This document shows, one piece after another, positions 46,062-54,934 of a stretch of DNA of 64,000 bases. Position numbers and translations under genes: made by a program. The stretch is from positions 868,001 to 932,000 of the forward strand of contig NZ_CP020469.1 of the NCBI RefSeq assembly GCF_003031405.1. The letters are read 5' to 3'. Within the stretch, counting starts at the first letter, position 1, and each line of letters opens with the position of its first letter. Under the pieces are notes generated by a model. It was not told the DNA's origin, ran no database searches, and saw only the letters and a program-made list of their open reading frames with translations. The stretch comes from Halomonas sp. 'Soap Lake #6'. Its GTDB lineage: Bacteria; Pseudomonadota; Gammaproteobacteria; Pseudomonadales; Halomonadaceae.

Positions 46062-46900
46062 GTAGCGCTCGCCGTCGTCCCAGTTTTACGACAGTGATGC
46101 TGGTGCTGGGCCTTCTATTTCTCTATCTACCGATGGTGGTGTTGGTGGTTTACTCCTTCAACGCCTCACGGTTGGTCACTGTTTGGGCGGGGTTTTCTAC
46201 CCAATGGTACGTGGAACTGTTTCGCGATAAGCAAATATTGGCTGCGGTTTGGACCAGCCTTGAAATCGCTTTCTTCTCCGCCAGTATGGCCGTGTGTTTA
46301 GGTACCGTTGCAGCGTTTGTTATGACGCGCTACGGCAACTTTCGCGGTAAAACTGCGCTATCTAGCATGGTCACGGCTCCGTTGGTGATGCCGGAAGTTA
46401 TTACAGGGCTTTCCTTGCTGTTGCTGTTTGTGCAGATGGCTCAGCTCATCGGCTGGCCCGCTGACCGAGGAATGGTGACGATCTGGATTGCTCATACCAC
46501 GTTTTGTAGTGCCTATGTAGCAGTGGTAGTGGCTGCTCGTCTACGTGAAGTTGACAGCTCGATTGAAGAAGCAGCAATGGACCTTGGCTCACCACCAGTG
46601 AAAACATTTTTCTTTGTAACGCTGCCGGTCATTTCACCCGCCTTGGCGGCAGGGTGGCTATTGGCGTTTACCCTATCGCTAGATGATCTGGTCATTGCCA
46701 GTTTTGTTTCTGGCCCAGGGGCAAACACACTGCCGATGGTGGTGTTTTCATCGGTGCGCATGGGAGTTTCGCCGAAGATCAACGCCCTGGCGACGCTGAT
46801 TATATTGACGGTTTCATTGGTAACCTTATTAGCTTGGTACTTTATGCGCCGCAGTGAGGCTAAACGCTTAACGCTCTTAAAGCAGATTGATAACGCCTAG
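46058..46900 (+). CDS. potI: Polyamine ABC transporter permease, PotI type
   Basis: A 280-residue permease with six predicted helices and an EAA loop (IEEAAMDLGSPPVKTFFFVT). It starts in the ATGA overlap with potH and completes a potFGHI-type importer. FTLSLDDLVIASFVSGPG is a conserved segment of PotI/PotC proteins. Confidence 0.93.
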   Translation: MSSARRRPSFTTVMLVLGLLFLYLPMVVLVVYSFNASRLVTVWAGFSTQWYVELFRDKQILAAVWTSLEIAFFSASMAVCLGTVAAFVMTRYGNFRGKTALSSMVTAPLVMPEVITGLSLLLLFVQMAQLIGWPADRGMVTIWIAHTTFCSAYVAVVVAARLREVDSSIEEAAMDLGSPPVKTFFFVTLPVISPALAAGWLLAFTLSLDDLVIASFVSGPGANTLPMVVFSSVRMGVSPKINALATLIILTVSLVTLLAWYFMRRSEAKRLTLLKQIDNA

Positions 46901-46933
46901 TTCACATTGCACTTGGGTTACACGGTGTCTAGC

Positions 46934-47143
46934 TTAAAGCACGTCATCGTCGCGGCCGGTTAGAACGCTCTCAAGTTCTCCCGTTATCGGCGAAATAATC
47001 ACCTGCAGTTGGATAGGTGCGCAGCATTGATGGCAATCCTCCCAGGTGTCGTGGCTTCCCTGGGAGGTGTCGATGACAAAGGTAAGCGCTGTGTCGCAGT
47101 ACGGGCAGTGAAACGTGTGGTTAACCAAAGCATCATCTTGCAT
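46934..47143 (-). CDS. CPXCG-motif cysteine-rich small protein
   Basis: A 69-residue protein with two cysteine pairs, HCPYCDTALTFVID and CHQCCAPIQL, that should bind one zinc ion as a zinc ribbon. The acidic C-terminus ends GRDDDVL. This matches the conserved gammaproteobacterial 'CPXCG motif-containing' family, whose function is unknown. It converges with potI across 33 bp. Confidence 0.85.
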   Translation of the reverse strand: MQDDALVNHTFHCPYCDTALTFVIDTSQGSHDTWEDCHQCCAPIQLQVIISPITGELESVLTGRDDDVL

Positions 47144-47259
47144 GCAGGCTTTCCTTTAGCAAATACTCTATGGTGAGTGTAGCAGTGCCTCTTCTCAGTG
47201 GGCATCGCTTTGCTGAATCAGGTAGGATATTGACGGGTTTCTAAAGCAACGCAGTGAGA

Positions 47260-47694
47260 ATGACGATGATGATACGTAACATGGCAGTAGCAGCCTTTTT
47301 GGCTTTCCCAATGGTCGCCCTGGCAGACACACCAAACGTAACGCCTGGCGAGTGGGAGTTCGTCAGCGTGACCAGTATGAGTGGCGATATGCAGATCCCA
47401 GATCAAACCGAAACCGAGCGCCAGTGTATTACCCAGGAAGAGTTAGACGGGGCTGAGTTTGGTTTTATTGAAGAGGAAGAGGGCTGCGAGCTGCTCAACC
47501 AGGATATGAATGCCGATGGTCTCTCCTACAGCATGGTATGCCGTGCTGAAGGTGGTGAAGCTACCATTGATGGTGAGATGCGTTTTATGGGAGAGAAAAT
47601 CGAAGGCAGCGTCGATATCTTTACCCAATCACCCATGGGTGAATTGACAATGAATACTGTGATTGAAGGCGAGCGCATTGGTAATTGCCAATAA
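47260..47694 (+). CDS. DUF3617-type secreted protein
   Basis: A 144-residue protein with a signal peptide (MAVAAFLAFPMVALA) and the body pattern TPGEWEF, ERQCITQEEL, then two further cysteines (GCELLNQ and MVCRAEGG) and a final cysteine two residues from the end. This is typical of the DUF3617 family of small periplasmic proteins of unknown function. The protein is acidic. ATG 47260 is chosen; ATG 47266 is a near alternative. The stop lies inside a 15-bp tandem duplication. Confidence 0.83.
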   Translation: MTMMIRNMAVAAFLAFPMVALADTPNVTPGEWEFVSVTSMSGDMQIPDQTETERQCITQEELDGAEFGFIEEEEGCELLNQDMNADGLSYSMVCRAEGGEATIDGEMRFMGEKIEGSVDIFTQSPMGELTMNTVIEGERIGNCQ

Positions 47695-47715
47695 GAGCTA
47701 TGCCGATAAGAGCTG
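47686..47715 (+). repeat. 15-bp duplication containing the DUF3617 stop codon
   Basis: TGCCAATAAGAGCTA (47686-47700) is followed directly by TGCCGATAAGAGCTG (47701-47715), 13 of 15 matching. The TAA stop at 47692-47694 lies within the first unit. Confidence 0.85.
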
Positions 47716-47754
47716 CGCTGAGTTTGGTTCGCTGTAGTGAGTTGCCAACAAGCT

Positions 47755-47871
47755 CGTTCTTAACGATTGCTCTTAAGGGCTGCTCTTAAGGGCTGTTATT
47801 AAGGAGTGATCCTAAGGGCGGCTTCTAAAGACGGTTCTTAAAGACCGTTTTTAAAGACCGAGCTTAACCGA
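47755..47871 (+). repeat. Degenerate 13-bp tandem array, nine units
   Basis: Nine consecutive 13-base units share a central CTTAA or CTAA core. Examples are CGTTCTTAACGAT, TGCTCTTAAGGGC (twice identical), TGTTATTAAGGAG, TGATCCTAAGGGC, GGCTTCTAAAGAC, GGTTCTTAAAGAC, CGTTTTTAAAGAC and CGAGCTTAACCGA. Neighbouring units are most alike, as expected from stepwise duplication followed by decay. The rest of the 406-bp spacer contains a looser run of TTAGCTAAAA-like words and a terminator, and no gene. Confidence 0.85.
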
Positions 47872-47940
47872 AGTATGAGCCAAAATCTTAGCTAAAACAT
47901 TAGCTTAAAAGCGTAGTAGTCAAAACAGTAGTAGTCAAAA

Positions 47941-47974
47941 CAAAGGGCGCCTCCCAAATATGGGGCGCCCTTTG
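47941..47974. terminator. Bidirectional terminator between DUF3617 gene and RND pump
   Basis: CAAAGGGCGCC (47941-47951) and GGCGCCCTTTG (47964-47974) form an 11-pair stem, followed by TCTTTCC and preceded by an A-rich stretch. It can serve both convergent transcripts. Confidence 0.85.
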
Positions 47975-48100
47975 TCTTTCCTGGTTCCTTAGCCTTTCTA
48001 GATCCCATAATCTTTCTAGATCGCTTAGCCTCTCTGGGCAGTGCTAACACTCCACATAAGCCCTCACCAGGGGATGTGCTACCTGAACCGTTACACAGTG

Positions 48101-51100
48101 TTAGCGCTCTTGCGCTTCAAGTGGCTCGTGAGGCGCTGTTGGGGCATCTGCAATCTCCTCTTCAAGCCTGCGTTTCACCGCTCCCGGTGAGCCCGTATGG
48201 CGAGCAAGCAGATCGTAGGCTACCGGCACCACAAACAGGGTAAAGAGTGTGGCTGCTCCGACACCCGCCATAATGACAGTACCGATCACCAAGCGGGACT
48301 CTGAGCCGGGGCCACTTGAAATAATCAGCGGTATCGCGCCAGCCATAGTGGTTACCGCGGTCATCAGGATTGGCCGCAGCCGTGTCACTGACGCTTCGAT
48401 AAGAGCAGAGCGAAATGCCTGGCCCTCATCGCGTAGCTGGTTAGCAAACTCAACAATCAAGATGCCATTTTTAGCGGCAAGGCCAATCAAAAGAACCAGC
48501 CCCACTTGGCTATAGATGTTAAGCGACTGCCCAGTTAGTAGCAGAGCGAGCAGGGCGCCACTCATGGCTAAAGGTACGGTAAGCATAATAACAAAGGGGT
48601 GAATCAAGCTTTCAAACTGAGCAGCAAGCACCAGGAAGACAACCACTGCACCAAGTACCAGCAAAAAGGTTGTAGCGCCACTGGCCTGTTGAAAGTCCCG
48701 GGATGGCCCCGCCACATTGGTTTGGGCTTCCTCAGGGAGGATCTCGTCAGCGGTTTGCTGAAGATAAGCGAGCGCTTCTCCCAATGGGTAGCCATCCGCC
48801 AAGTTTGCTTCAATCGTAATCGCCCGCACCCGATCAAAACGGTTAAGCGTGCTGGCGCCTGCAAAGTCGGAAAGGGTGACCAGGCTAGAGAGCGGAATCA
48901 GTTCCCCTGAGCGTGCCGAGCGTACCTGGATATTATCCAGTGCCCGAGGGCTGTTTTGACGGCCCCTGTCGCCCTCTAAAATGACATCATACTCCTCACC
49001 GTCATCCACGTAGCGAGTGACATTGCGTCCCCCCAGCAGTACTTCAAGGGTACGGCCGATTTCCGTGACCGTAACCCCAAGAGCGGCTGCACGCTCATAG
49101 TTAATATCCACACGCAATTGGGGCTGGGTTTCGTTGTAGTTGCTTTCCAGGGCAGTTAGGCGAGGGTTGTCTTGTTGAACATGGTTAACCAGAGTATCTC
49201 GCCAGCGGGCTAGCTGTTCATAAGTGCCACCCCCAAGGACAAATTGCACGGGTTTTTGGGTGCGTTGGCCAAAGCCCTGGCGCATCACCGGAAATGCTTG
49301 CACACCCGGTAACGAGTCCAGTGTTTTACGAACGTCGGCCATAATTTCCCAGGCGCTGCGGCGGCTTCCCCAGTCCGCCATATTGACGATAATAAAGCCG
49401 CTATTGAAGTTTTCTATATTACCAAACCCCCTTGGCGCACGTACCACAATGCGCTCAAGCTCGCCGTCTTCAACAAAGGGTGCTAACCGAGCTTCAATTT
49501 CATCCATGTAGTCCATCATGTAGTTAAATGTTGCCCCTTCAGGGCCATTCACCAGAATGATGAAGTTACCGCGATCCTCTTGAGGGGTGTACTCGTTGGG
49601 TAACTCAGAGGCGAGCCATGCCGTTGCTGCAATTAGCAAAGCAAAGAGTCCAACGACCAGCCATTTAAGCCGCAGTACTGTCTCTAACACGCTCTGGTAG
49701 CGGCGTTGGGTACCGCTTAGCAGCCACTGTACACCTTGGCCAATGCGACTATCGTGCATGCCGGGTTTTAAGATTTTAGACGCCATCATGGGCGTTAAGG
49801 TGAGGGCCAATAGCGTTGAGATTACCACCGCCGCAGCCATGGTGAGGGCAAACTCGGAGAATAGCCGGCCTATGTCGCCTTGCAACATACTTAATGGTAC
49901 AAACACCGCCACCAGCACCAAGGTGGTGGCAATGACAGCAAATGCGATTTGACGCGTGCCACGAAACGCAGCTACCAGTGGTGTTTCGCCATAGTCATGC
50001 ATGCGGCGGTTGATGTTTTCAAGCACCACAATGGCATCATCGACAATTAAGCCAATCGCTAGCACTAATGCCAGCAGTGTTAGCAAATTGATCGAAAAGT
50101 TCATCGCCGCCAACGCGGTGAAGGCACCAATCACGGCAATGGGGACCGTTACCGCAGGCACCAGGGTCGTTCGCAAGTTACCCAGGAAGATGAATATCAC
50201 CACGACGACAAGCCCCATGGCGATAAATAGCGTCATGACCACTTGCTGAATAGCACCTGAAACAAATACCGATGCATCAAAGTTTAGGTTGAGCGACATC
50301 CCTTCAGGTAGCGTACCCTGTAGCCTCACCATCTCCTGCTGTACTGCTTCCGATAGCTCTATGATGTTCGCGGTAGACTGCATAATCATACCCAGGCCCA
50401 CCATAGGTACGCCGTTGGCGCGGAATACTGAGCGGTCCTCCACCGAGCCAACTTCCACTCTGGCTACATCGGCTAAGCGCACTAAATAGCCGTCATCCCC
50501 CTGGTTTAGGGATAAGCGCTTAAAATCATCAGCGGTGGCAAAACTACGTGGCAAACGAACAATAAACTGACGGTCCATGGACTCAATAGAGCCTGCCGGT
50601 AGCTCGACGTTTTCAGCACGTAGTGCACTCTCAATATCACCGACGGTGAGCCCGCGAGCAGCGAGGGCATTGCGGTCTAGCCAGACCCGCATCGCATAAT
50701 CTCGGCCACCGCCCACCCGTACCCGCGCAACCCCTGGTTGCACGGAGAGGCTATCGACTAAAAAGCGATTGGCATAGTCAGTCAATTCAGTAATCGAATA
50801 ATTTTCCCCTGAAAGGCTTAGCCATATCACAATAGTTTCACTACTGTCGGCTTTGGTGACTTCAGGGTTATCGGCATCATCGGGCAAGTTGCGCAGTGCC
50901 CCAGCAATGCGGTCGCGCACATCGTTGGCCGCTGCATCAATATCACGGCTGAGCGCGAATTCGATCTCAATGCGTGAGCGGCCATCCTCGCTTTGGGAGG
51001 TGATTAGCTCAATCCCCTCCACACCCGCGATACGGTCTTCAAGTACTTGGGTAATACGGGTTTCCACAACGCTTGCAGACGCACCTGGATAGCGGGTGTC

Positions 51101-51241
51101 TATGCTTACGATGGGCGGGTCAACGGTAGGGTACTCTTGCAGCGGCAGCCGATTGAGCGCCAGTAACCCGAAAGCAACGATAAGAGCCGCGATCACCATT
51201 GCAAGTACTGGGCGCTGAACCGAAATATCTGATAAGCGCAT
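48101..51241 (-). CDS. RND efflux transporter, inner-membrane permease
   Basis: A 1046-residue hydrophobe/amphiphile efflux (HAE1) RND transporter, the standard length. The N-terminus is MRLSDISVQRPVLAMVIAAL. The proton-relay aspartate pair is in LAIGLIVDDAIVVLENI (TM4), and two large periplasmic loops are present. It should form a trimer and export drugs, solvents or metabolites with the adaptor encoded one base upstream. No outer-membrane channel gene or TetR regulator is adjacent, so it probably uses a TolC-like protein encoded elsewhere. The substrate range cannot be deduced. Confidence 0.95.
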   Translation of the reverse strand: MRLSDISVQRPVLAMVIAALIVAFGLLALNRLPLQEYPTVDPPIVSIDTRYPGASASVVETRITQVLEDRIAGVEGIELITSQSEDGRSRIEIEFALSRDIDAAANDVRDRIAGALRNLPDDADNPEVTKADSSETIVIWLSLSGENYSITELTDYANRFLVDSLSVQPGVARVRVGGGRDYAMRVWLDRNALAARGLTVGDIESALRAENVELPAGSIESMDRQFIVRLPRSFATADDFKRLSLNQGDDGYLVRLADVARVEVGSVEDRSVFRANGVPMVGLGMIMQSTANIIELSEAVQQEMVRLQGTLPEGMSLNLNFDASVFVSGAIQQVVMTLFIAMGLVVVVIFIFLGNLRTTLVPAVTVPIAVIGAFTALAAMNFSINLLTLLALVLAIGLIVDDAIVVLENINRRMHDYGETPLVAAFRGTRQIAFAVIATTLVLVAVFVPLSMLQGDIGRLFSEFALTMAAAVVISTLLALTLTPMMASKILKPGMHDSRIGQGVQWLLSGTQRRYQSVLETVLRLKWLVVGLFALLIAATAWLASELPNEYTPQEDRGNFIILVNGPEGATFNYMMDYMDEIEARLAPFVEDGELERIVVRAPRGFGNIENFNSGFIIVNMADWGSRRSAWEIMADVRKTLDSLPGVQAFPVMRQGFGQRTQKPVQFVLGGGTYEQLARWRDTLVNHVQQDNPRLTALESNYNETQPQLRVDINYERAAALGVTVTEIGRTLEVLLGGRNVTRYVDDGEEYDVILEGDRGRQNSPRALDNIQVRSARSGELIPLSSLVTLSDFAGASTLNRFDRVRAITIEANLADGYPLGEALAYLQQTADEILPEEAQTNVAGPSRDFQQASGATTFLLVLGAVVVFLVLAAQFESLIHPFVIMLTVPLAMSGALLALLLTGQSLNIYSQVGLVLLIGLAAKNGILIVEFANQLRDEGQAFRSALIEASVTRLRPILMTAVTTMAGAIPLIISSGPGSESRLVIGTVIMAGVGAATLFTLFVVPVAYDLLARHTGSPGAVKRRLEEEIADAPTAPHEPLEAQER

Positions 51242-52308
51242 TAGCGATCAGCCTCCAACAGCGCGCGAATGCTAGTGTCATCATCGACAACCCCAAGCAG
51301 GCGCACCTCTTGGCCATCTCGGGCCAATTGAAGGCCATGTACTACCACAAGGTCTTCTGGGGCAATACCTTCAAGGATCTCCACTTCGCCGTGGCGCCGT
51401 TCACCAATGCTCACTTCCCGCTGCTCAAGGCGCGTAGCGCCATCGTGCTGGTGAATCAGCATTACATAGTGGCGATCACCACTGGGCTCAAGAGCCGACT
51501 CGGGAAGCACTAGTGCATCGCGTACCCGTTGTTGGACAATCACCTCCATCAGCATACCAGGGCGCAGGCGCAATCCTGGGTTATCAAGTTCTGCACGTAC
51601 GCCCACGCTGCGTGAGATAGGGTCAATACGCGTTCCGATACTGGCGATCTGGCCACTAAAAATCTCATCAGGAAAAGCCGCCGTTTTAGCGCTTAATGCC
51701 AGTCCTGGTGACAAGCGCCCCAAAAAAACCTCGGGGACGCTGAAATCAAGTTTCATTATGTTTAGTTTATCAAGAGTTACTAACTCCATGCCTGGGGTAA
51801 CCAGCGCGCCGACACTGATATTGCGAAAACCAACGCGTCCACTGAAAGGCGCTTGTATTCTGAAATTAGCAAGTCGCGCTTCCAGCGCTTGTACATCGGC
51901 GTCTGCTTGGCGAAGCCGTGCCTGGGCGTCTTCGACATCGGCGCGGGCGGCTAAGTTACGCTGTTGTAACTGATCCGCTCGCCCTGATGCATTGCGCCGC
52001 TCATCACGAAGCGCCTGGGCTGCTCTCAGCTGTGCCTGCTCTTCTGCGTCTTCTAAACGGATAAGTAGATGGCCGCGCTCGACTTGCTGACCATCTTGAA
52101 AGTTGATTTCAGCAACTGTCTCCGTGACTGTCGCAGATAGCGTAACGCTCTCATCTGCGCTGAGCGTACCCAGTGCTTCCAATGGATCCGACCAGGTTGT
52201 GGATTGAACATAGCTGCCAATCACAGTGGGAGGTGACTGTGCGAGTACAGGCAAGGGGCAGAGCAGCGCCACCAGAGCAAAAAGAGCAGTACATCTATTA
52301 ACGTGCAT
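51241..52308 (-). CDS. RND periplasmic adaptor (membrane fusion protein)
   Basis: A 355-residue adaptor. A signal peptide (LFALVALLCPLPVLAQ) is followed by a lipoyl half-motif (VAEINFQDGQQVERGHLLIR), a coiled-coil hairpin rich in Ala, Arg and Gln (residues 95-145), the second lipoyl half (FRIQAPFSGRVGFRNISVG) and beta-barrel domains. No lipobox is seen. The stop overlaps the start of the permease by one base, so the pair is coupled. Confidence 0.93.
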   Translation of the reverse strand: MHVNRCTALFALVALLCPLPVLAQSPPTVIGSYVQSTTWSDPLEALGTLSADESVTLSATVTETVAEINFQDGQQVERGHLLIRLEDAEEQAQLRAAQALRDERRNASGRADQLQQRNLAARADVEDAQARLRQADADVQALEARLANFRIQAPFSGRVGFRNISVGALVTPGMELVTLDKLNIMKLDFSVPEVFLGRLSPGLALSAKTAAFPDEIFSGQIASIGTRIDPISRSVGVRAELDNPGLRLRPGMLMEVIVQQRVRDALVLPESALEPSGDRHYVMLIHQHDGATRLEQREVSIGERRHGEVEILEGIAPEDLVVVHGLQLARDGQEVRLLGVVDDDTSIRALLEADR

Positions 52309-52326
52309 GGGCGTCTCAGGGGATTA

Positions 52327-52365
52327 AAAAAGTACCTAAGAAAAGTACCTAAAAAAGTACCTAAA
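52327..52365 (+). repeat. 12-13 bp tandem repeat upstream of the adaptor gene
   Basis: The core AGTACCTAA occurs at 52331, 52344 and 52356 within A-rich units 12-13 bp long. The array lies about 20 bp upstream of the adaptor start codon, that is, in its leader or promoter. Confidence 0.8.
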
Positions 52366-52514
52366 CAGGAGGTCTATTGCCTTTGGTTTCGGCAGTGACT
52401 AACAGTTTGAGAATAAATTTATACACAAATTATACGCACTAGTTTTGAAGTACAGCAAGCTATCCCCCTTATACCTGTTAAAATGCGCGGCTTTAAATGC
52501 TGGGAGCCTCTTTC

Positions 52515-53699
52515 ATGGTTTATGACGTCGTAGTAATCGGCGCCGGTGCTGCAGGCTTGATGTGTGCAGCTCAAGCGGGCTACGCAGGACGGCGTGTACT
52601 AGTGCTCGATCATGCCAAAAAAGCAGGCAAAAAAATTCTGATGTCGGGCGGCGGACGCTGCAACTTTACCAACCTTGGCACTACACCTCAGCACTTTTAC
52701 TCTGAAAATCCTTATTTTTGTATTTCAGCACTAAAGCGTTATCGACCGGAGCATTTTGTCTCTCTGGTGGAGCGCCATGGCGTTGAGTACGTAGAGAAAG
52801 CCCCTGGTCAGTTATTTTGCGCGACTTCTGCGAAAGAAATTTTACGCGTACTGCTAACAGAGTGTGAGTGGGCAGGGGTAGAGATTGCTCTGAGTACTCA
52901 TATTACTTCTGTTGAGCGTGTGGGCGATAGTATGCGCTTAGCCACCTCCATTGGCAGCATTGATGCGGGAGCAGTGGTGGTAGCGACTGGCGGGCTCTCA
53001 ATTCCGACGATGGGGGCAACGGGGTTTGGCTATGAGCTTGCCTGTCAGTTTGGTTTAGAGGTACTGGCTACTCGCCCTGGCTTAGTGCCGTTTACGCTCA
53101 GCGATACTTGGAAAGAGCGGGCCGCCGAGCTTTCGGGAATCAGCCTGCCATCAGCCGTTAGCTGTAATGGACGTCGGTTTGTTGAGCCGATGCTATTCAC
53201 CCATCGGGGGCTTTCTGGGCCTGCAATGTTGCAAATATCCAGCGTTTGGCAGCCGGGTGACTCAATTGAAATTGACTTACTGCCGGATGAAAACGCAGCC
53301 GCTTCGCTACGCGATGCACGTAACAGTACCCCCAAGCGTCAGCTGTCTACTTGGCTTGGTGAGCGCTTTCCTAAGCGATTCACACAGGCGCTACTTGAGT
53401 GGGGGCCTGACAGCGACCAGGCTCGGCCCTTGGCACACTATAGCAATGATGCATTGGATAGTTGGGCAGCACGGCTGAATCAATGGCAGCTAAAACCGGC
53501 AGGTACAGAAGGGTGGAGGACGGCTGAAGTAACGATGGGTGGTGTTAGTACAGACGCAGTTTCTTCAAAAACGTTTGAAGTGAAAAGCCTGCCACAGCTA
53601 CGCTTTATTGGAGAGGTGCTTGATGTAACCGGTGAACTGGGAGGGTACAACTTCCAATGGGCATGGGCGAGCGGTGTTGCCTGCGGAGAATCCTGTTAG
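52515..53699 (+). CDS. BaiN/HI0933-family flavoprotein
   Basis: A 394-residue FAD-dependent oxidoreductase. VVIGAGAAGLMCAAQAGYAG is the dinucleotide fold, KKAGKKILMSGGGRCNFTN the family signature, and VTGELGGYNFQWAWASG the C-terminal FAD contact. Members (YhiN, HI0933, BaiN) are widespread; BaiN reduces bile acids in Clostridium, but proteobacterial substrates are unknown. GGGAG lies eight bases before ATG 52515; ATG 52497 is a weaker option. Confidence 0.92.
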   Translation: MVYDVVVIGAGAAGLMCAAQAGYAGRRVLVLDHAKKAGKKILMSGGGRCNFTNLGTTPQHFYSENPYFCISALKRYRPEHFVSLVERHGVEYVEKAPGQLFCATSAKEILRVLLTECEWAGVEIALSTHITSVERVGDSMRLATSIGSIDAGAVVVATGGLSIPTMGATGFGYELACQFGLEVLATRPGLVPFTLSDTWKERAAELSGISLPSAVSCNGRRFVEPMLFTHRGLSGPAMLQISSVWQPGDSIEIDLLPDENAAASLRDARNSTPKRQLSTWLGERFPKRFTQALLEWGPDSDQARPLAHYSNDALDSWAARLNQWQLKPAGTEGWRTAEVTMGGVSTDAVSSKTFEVKSLPQLRFIGEVLDVTGELGGYNFQWAWASGVACGESC

Positions 53700-53811
53700 C
53701 CGCACCGGTGATTGCAACCGTTGATGCGGCTTCAGAGGGCGGGCGGCTGGAGTGCTGTTGTCGGATAGCTACTGCCAAGAGGCCACTTTTGTCAGTGAGC
53801 TAGCTTCTGCC

Positions 53812-53845
53812 ACCAGTGAGCTTTTGCTACCAGGGAGCTTTTGCT
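53812..53845 (+). repeat. 17-bp duplication overlapping the yqjK-like stop codon
   Basis: ACCAGTGAGCTTTTGCT (53812-53828) and ACCAGGGAGCTTTTGCT (53829-53845) are tandem with one mismatch, and a more diverged copy precedes them. The second unit covers two bases of the stop codon (53844-53846) of the minus-strand gene. Confidence 0.85.
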
Positions 53846-54149
53846 AAGAAGTCACTTTAGCCAACAGCTTAAACTTACGAAATAGCATATAACCTGCTAG
53901 CGCTTTACGTCCTGCCGCCATTGCACCACCAGGGTGGCGTATTAACCTGAAGGCAGCGATGCCACCAATCACGTACAGCGGTAGTTTCAGGCTGCGCCAA
54001 TGCCTATCTATGGGGGCAGATGCGCTTAGCAGGTAATTGCTATTCACTAAGATATCAACGCGTTGCTGCTCTAGGTCAGCTAGTAGGGCAGCTTTACGTT
54101 CTGCGCGTGTTGGCGGTTTAGCGGCGGTTTTGGGAGATGTCATCGTCAT
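53844..54149 (-). CDS. YqjK-like protein
   Basis: A 101-residue basic protein whose N-terminal half is charged (RAERKAALLADLEQQRVDIL) and whose C-terminal half has a weak hydrophobic segment. Its position after yqjE and its size match the YqjK family of the yqjCDEK operon. ATG 54149 has GGAG four bases upstream and overlaps the yqjE-like gene by 32 bp. Its function is unknown. Confidence 0.72.
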   Translation of the reverse strand: MTMTSPKTAAKPPTRAERKAALLADLEQQRVDILVNSNYLLSASAPIDRHWRSLKLPLYVIGGIAAFRLIRHPGGAMAAGRKALAGYMLFRKFKLLAKVTS

Positions 54150-54522
54150 TTGTCTCCAGTAACGCACGGTCGGCAGCCAGCTGTTTTAACGTCTCCTTTA
54201 GCAGCGTATGACGTTTAGCTTGGCGTAGTGCAACAAAAGCAAGCAAGAAACTCAGCGCAATCAGCACAAACGCACTGACGCCGATAGCGGTGAGACGATA
54301 AGTATCCCAAAAAAGCACGACCACTAATGCCGTTAACGTCGCGATTCCCAACAGCAGAAGCAGTAGGCTAGCGCCCGCTAAAAGTATTAGGGTCAGTAGA
54401 CGTGCGCGTTCCTCTTCAAGCTCCAAAACCGCCAAACGCAGGCGGGTTTCACCATTAGCGATCAGTGAACTTAGTAAGCGTTTGGCGGCAGAGAATACGC
54501 GTTGGGTTGGCCCTAAAGCCAT
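54118..54522 (-). CDS. YqjE-like phage-holin-family membrane protein
   Basis: A 134-residue protein with an N-terminal amphipathic segment, two strong transmembrane helices (LTLILLAGASLLLLLLGIAT and a second around LIALSFLLAFVAL) and a charged tail. It matches the YqjE/'phage holin family' proteins, which are inner-membrane partners of YqjD. The start overlaps the yqjD-like stop by one base. Confidence 0.85.
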   Translation of the reverse strand: MALGPTQRVFSAAKRLLSSLIANGETRLRLAVLELEEERARLLTLILLAGASLLLLLLGIATLTALVVVLFWDTYRLTAIGVSAFVLIALSFLLAFVALRQAKRHTLLKETLKQLAADRALLETNDDDISQNRR

Positions 54523-54854
54523 TAGCGACGACCGAGCAGCATACCAACGATCAAACCAGCGGCTGCACCGATGCCGATGCTTGTCCAGGGGTTTTCATGT
54601 ACGTAACGGTCGCAGCAATCAACTTGGTGAGAGAGAGTTTCGCGTGTTTCGTCATAAAGGCGCTCGCCTTTTGCCTCTAGCCGTGAGCGGGTATCTTTTA
54701 AACGACGCTCAGCACGCTCACGTAAATCGCGCATTTCACCACTTGCGTCTTTTGAGGTAGCGTTGACCAGCTCTTCAACCGTTTCGCTGAGATGGCGTAG
54801 ATCTTCTTTAAGCTGATCAGCACGAGTGGAGGAGTCAGTGTTACGTTTAGCCAT
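54522..54854 (-). CDS. DUF883 protein, YqjD/ElaB type
   Basis: A 110-residue protein with a long charged helical domain and a C-terminal helix (WTSIGIGAAAGLIVGMLLGRR), a glycine-zipper anchor typical of ElaB/YqjD/YgaM. In E. coli YqjD is membrane-anchored, binds ribosomes and accumulates in stationary phase. AAGGA precedes the ATG. It heads a yqjD-yqjE-yqjK-like operon. Confidence 0.88.
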   Translation of the reverse strand: MAKRNTDSSTRADQLKEDLRHLSETVEELVNATSKDASGEMRDLRERAERRLKDTRSRLEAKGERLYDETRETLSHQVDCCDRYVHENPWTSIGIGAAAGLIVGMLLGRR

Positions 54855-54934
54855 GATGTCTTCCTTTGACGAGTGAATAAATACGGCTTCAGCCTAAGCA
54901 TAGCAGCCGTCGCTCAGTAGACAACCTCTTATCT

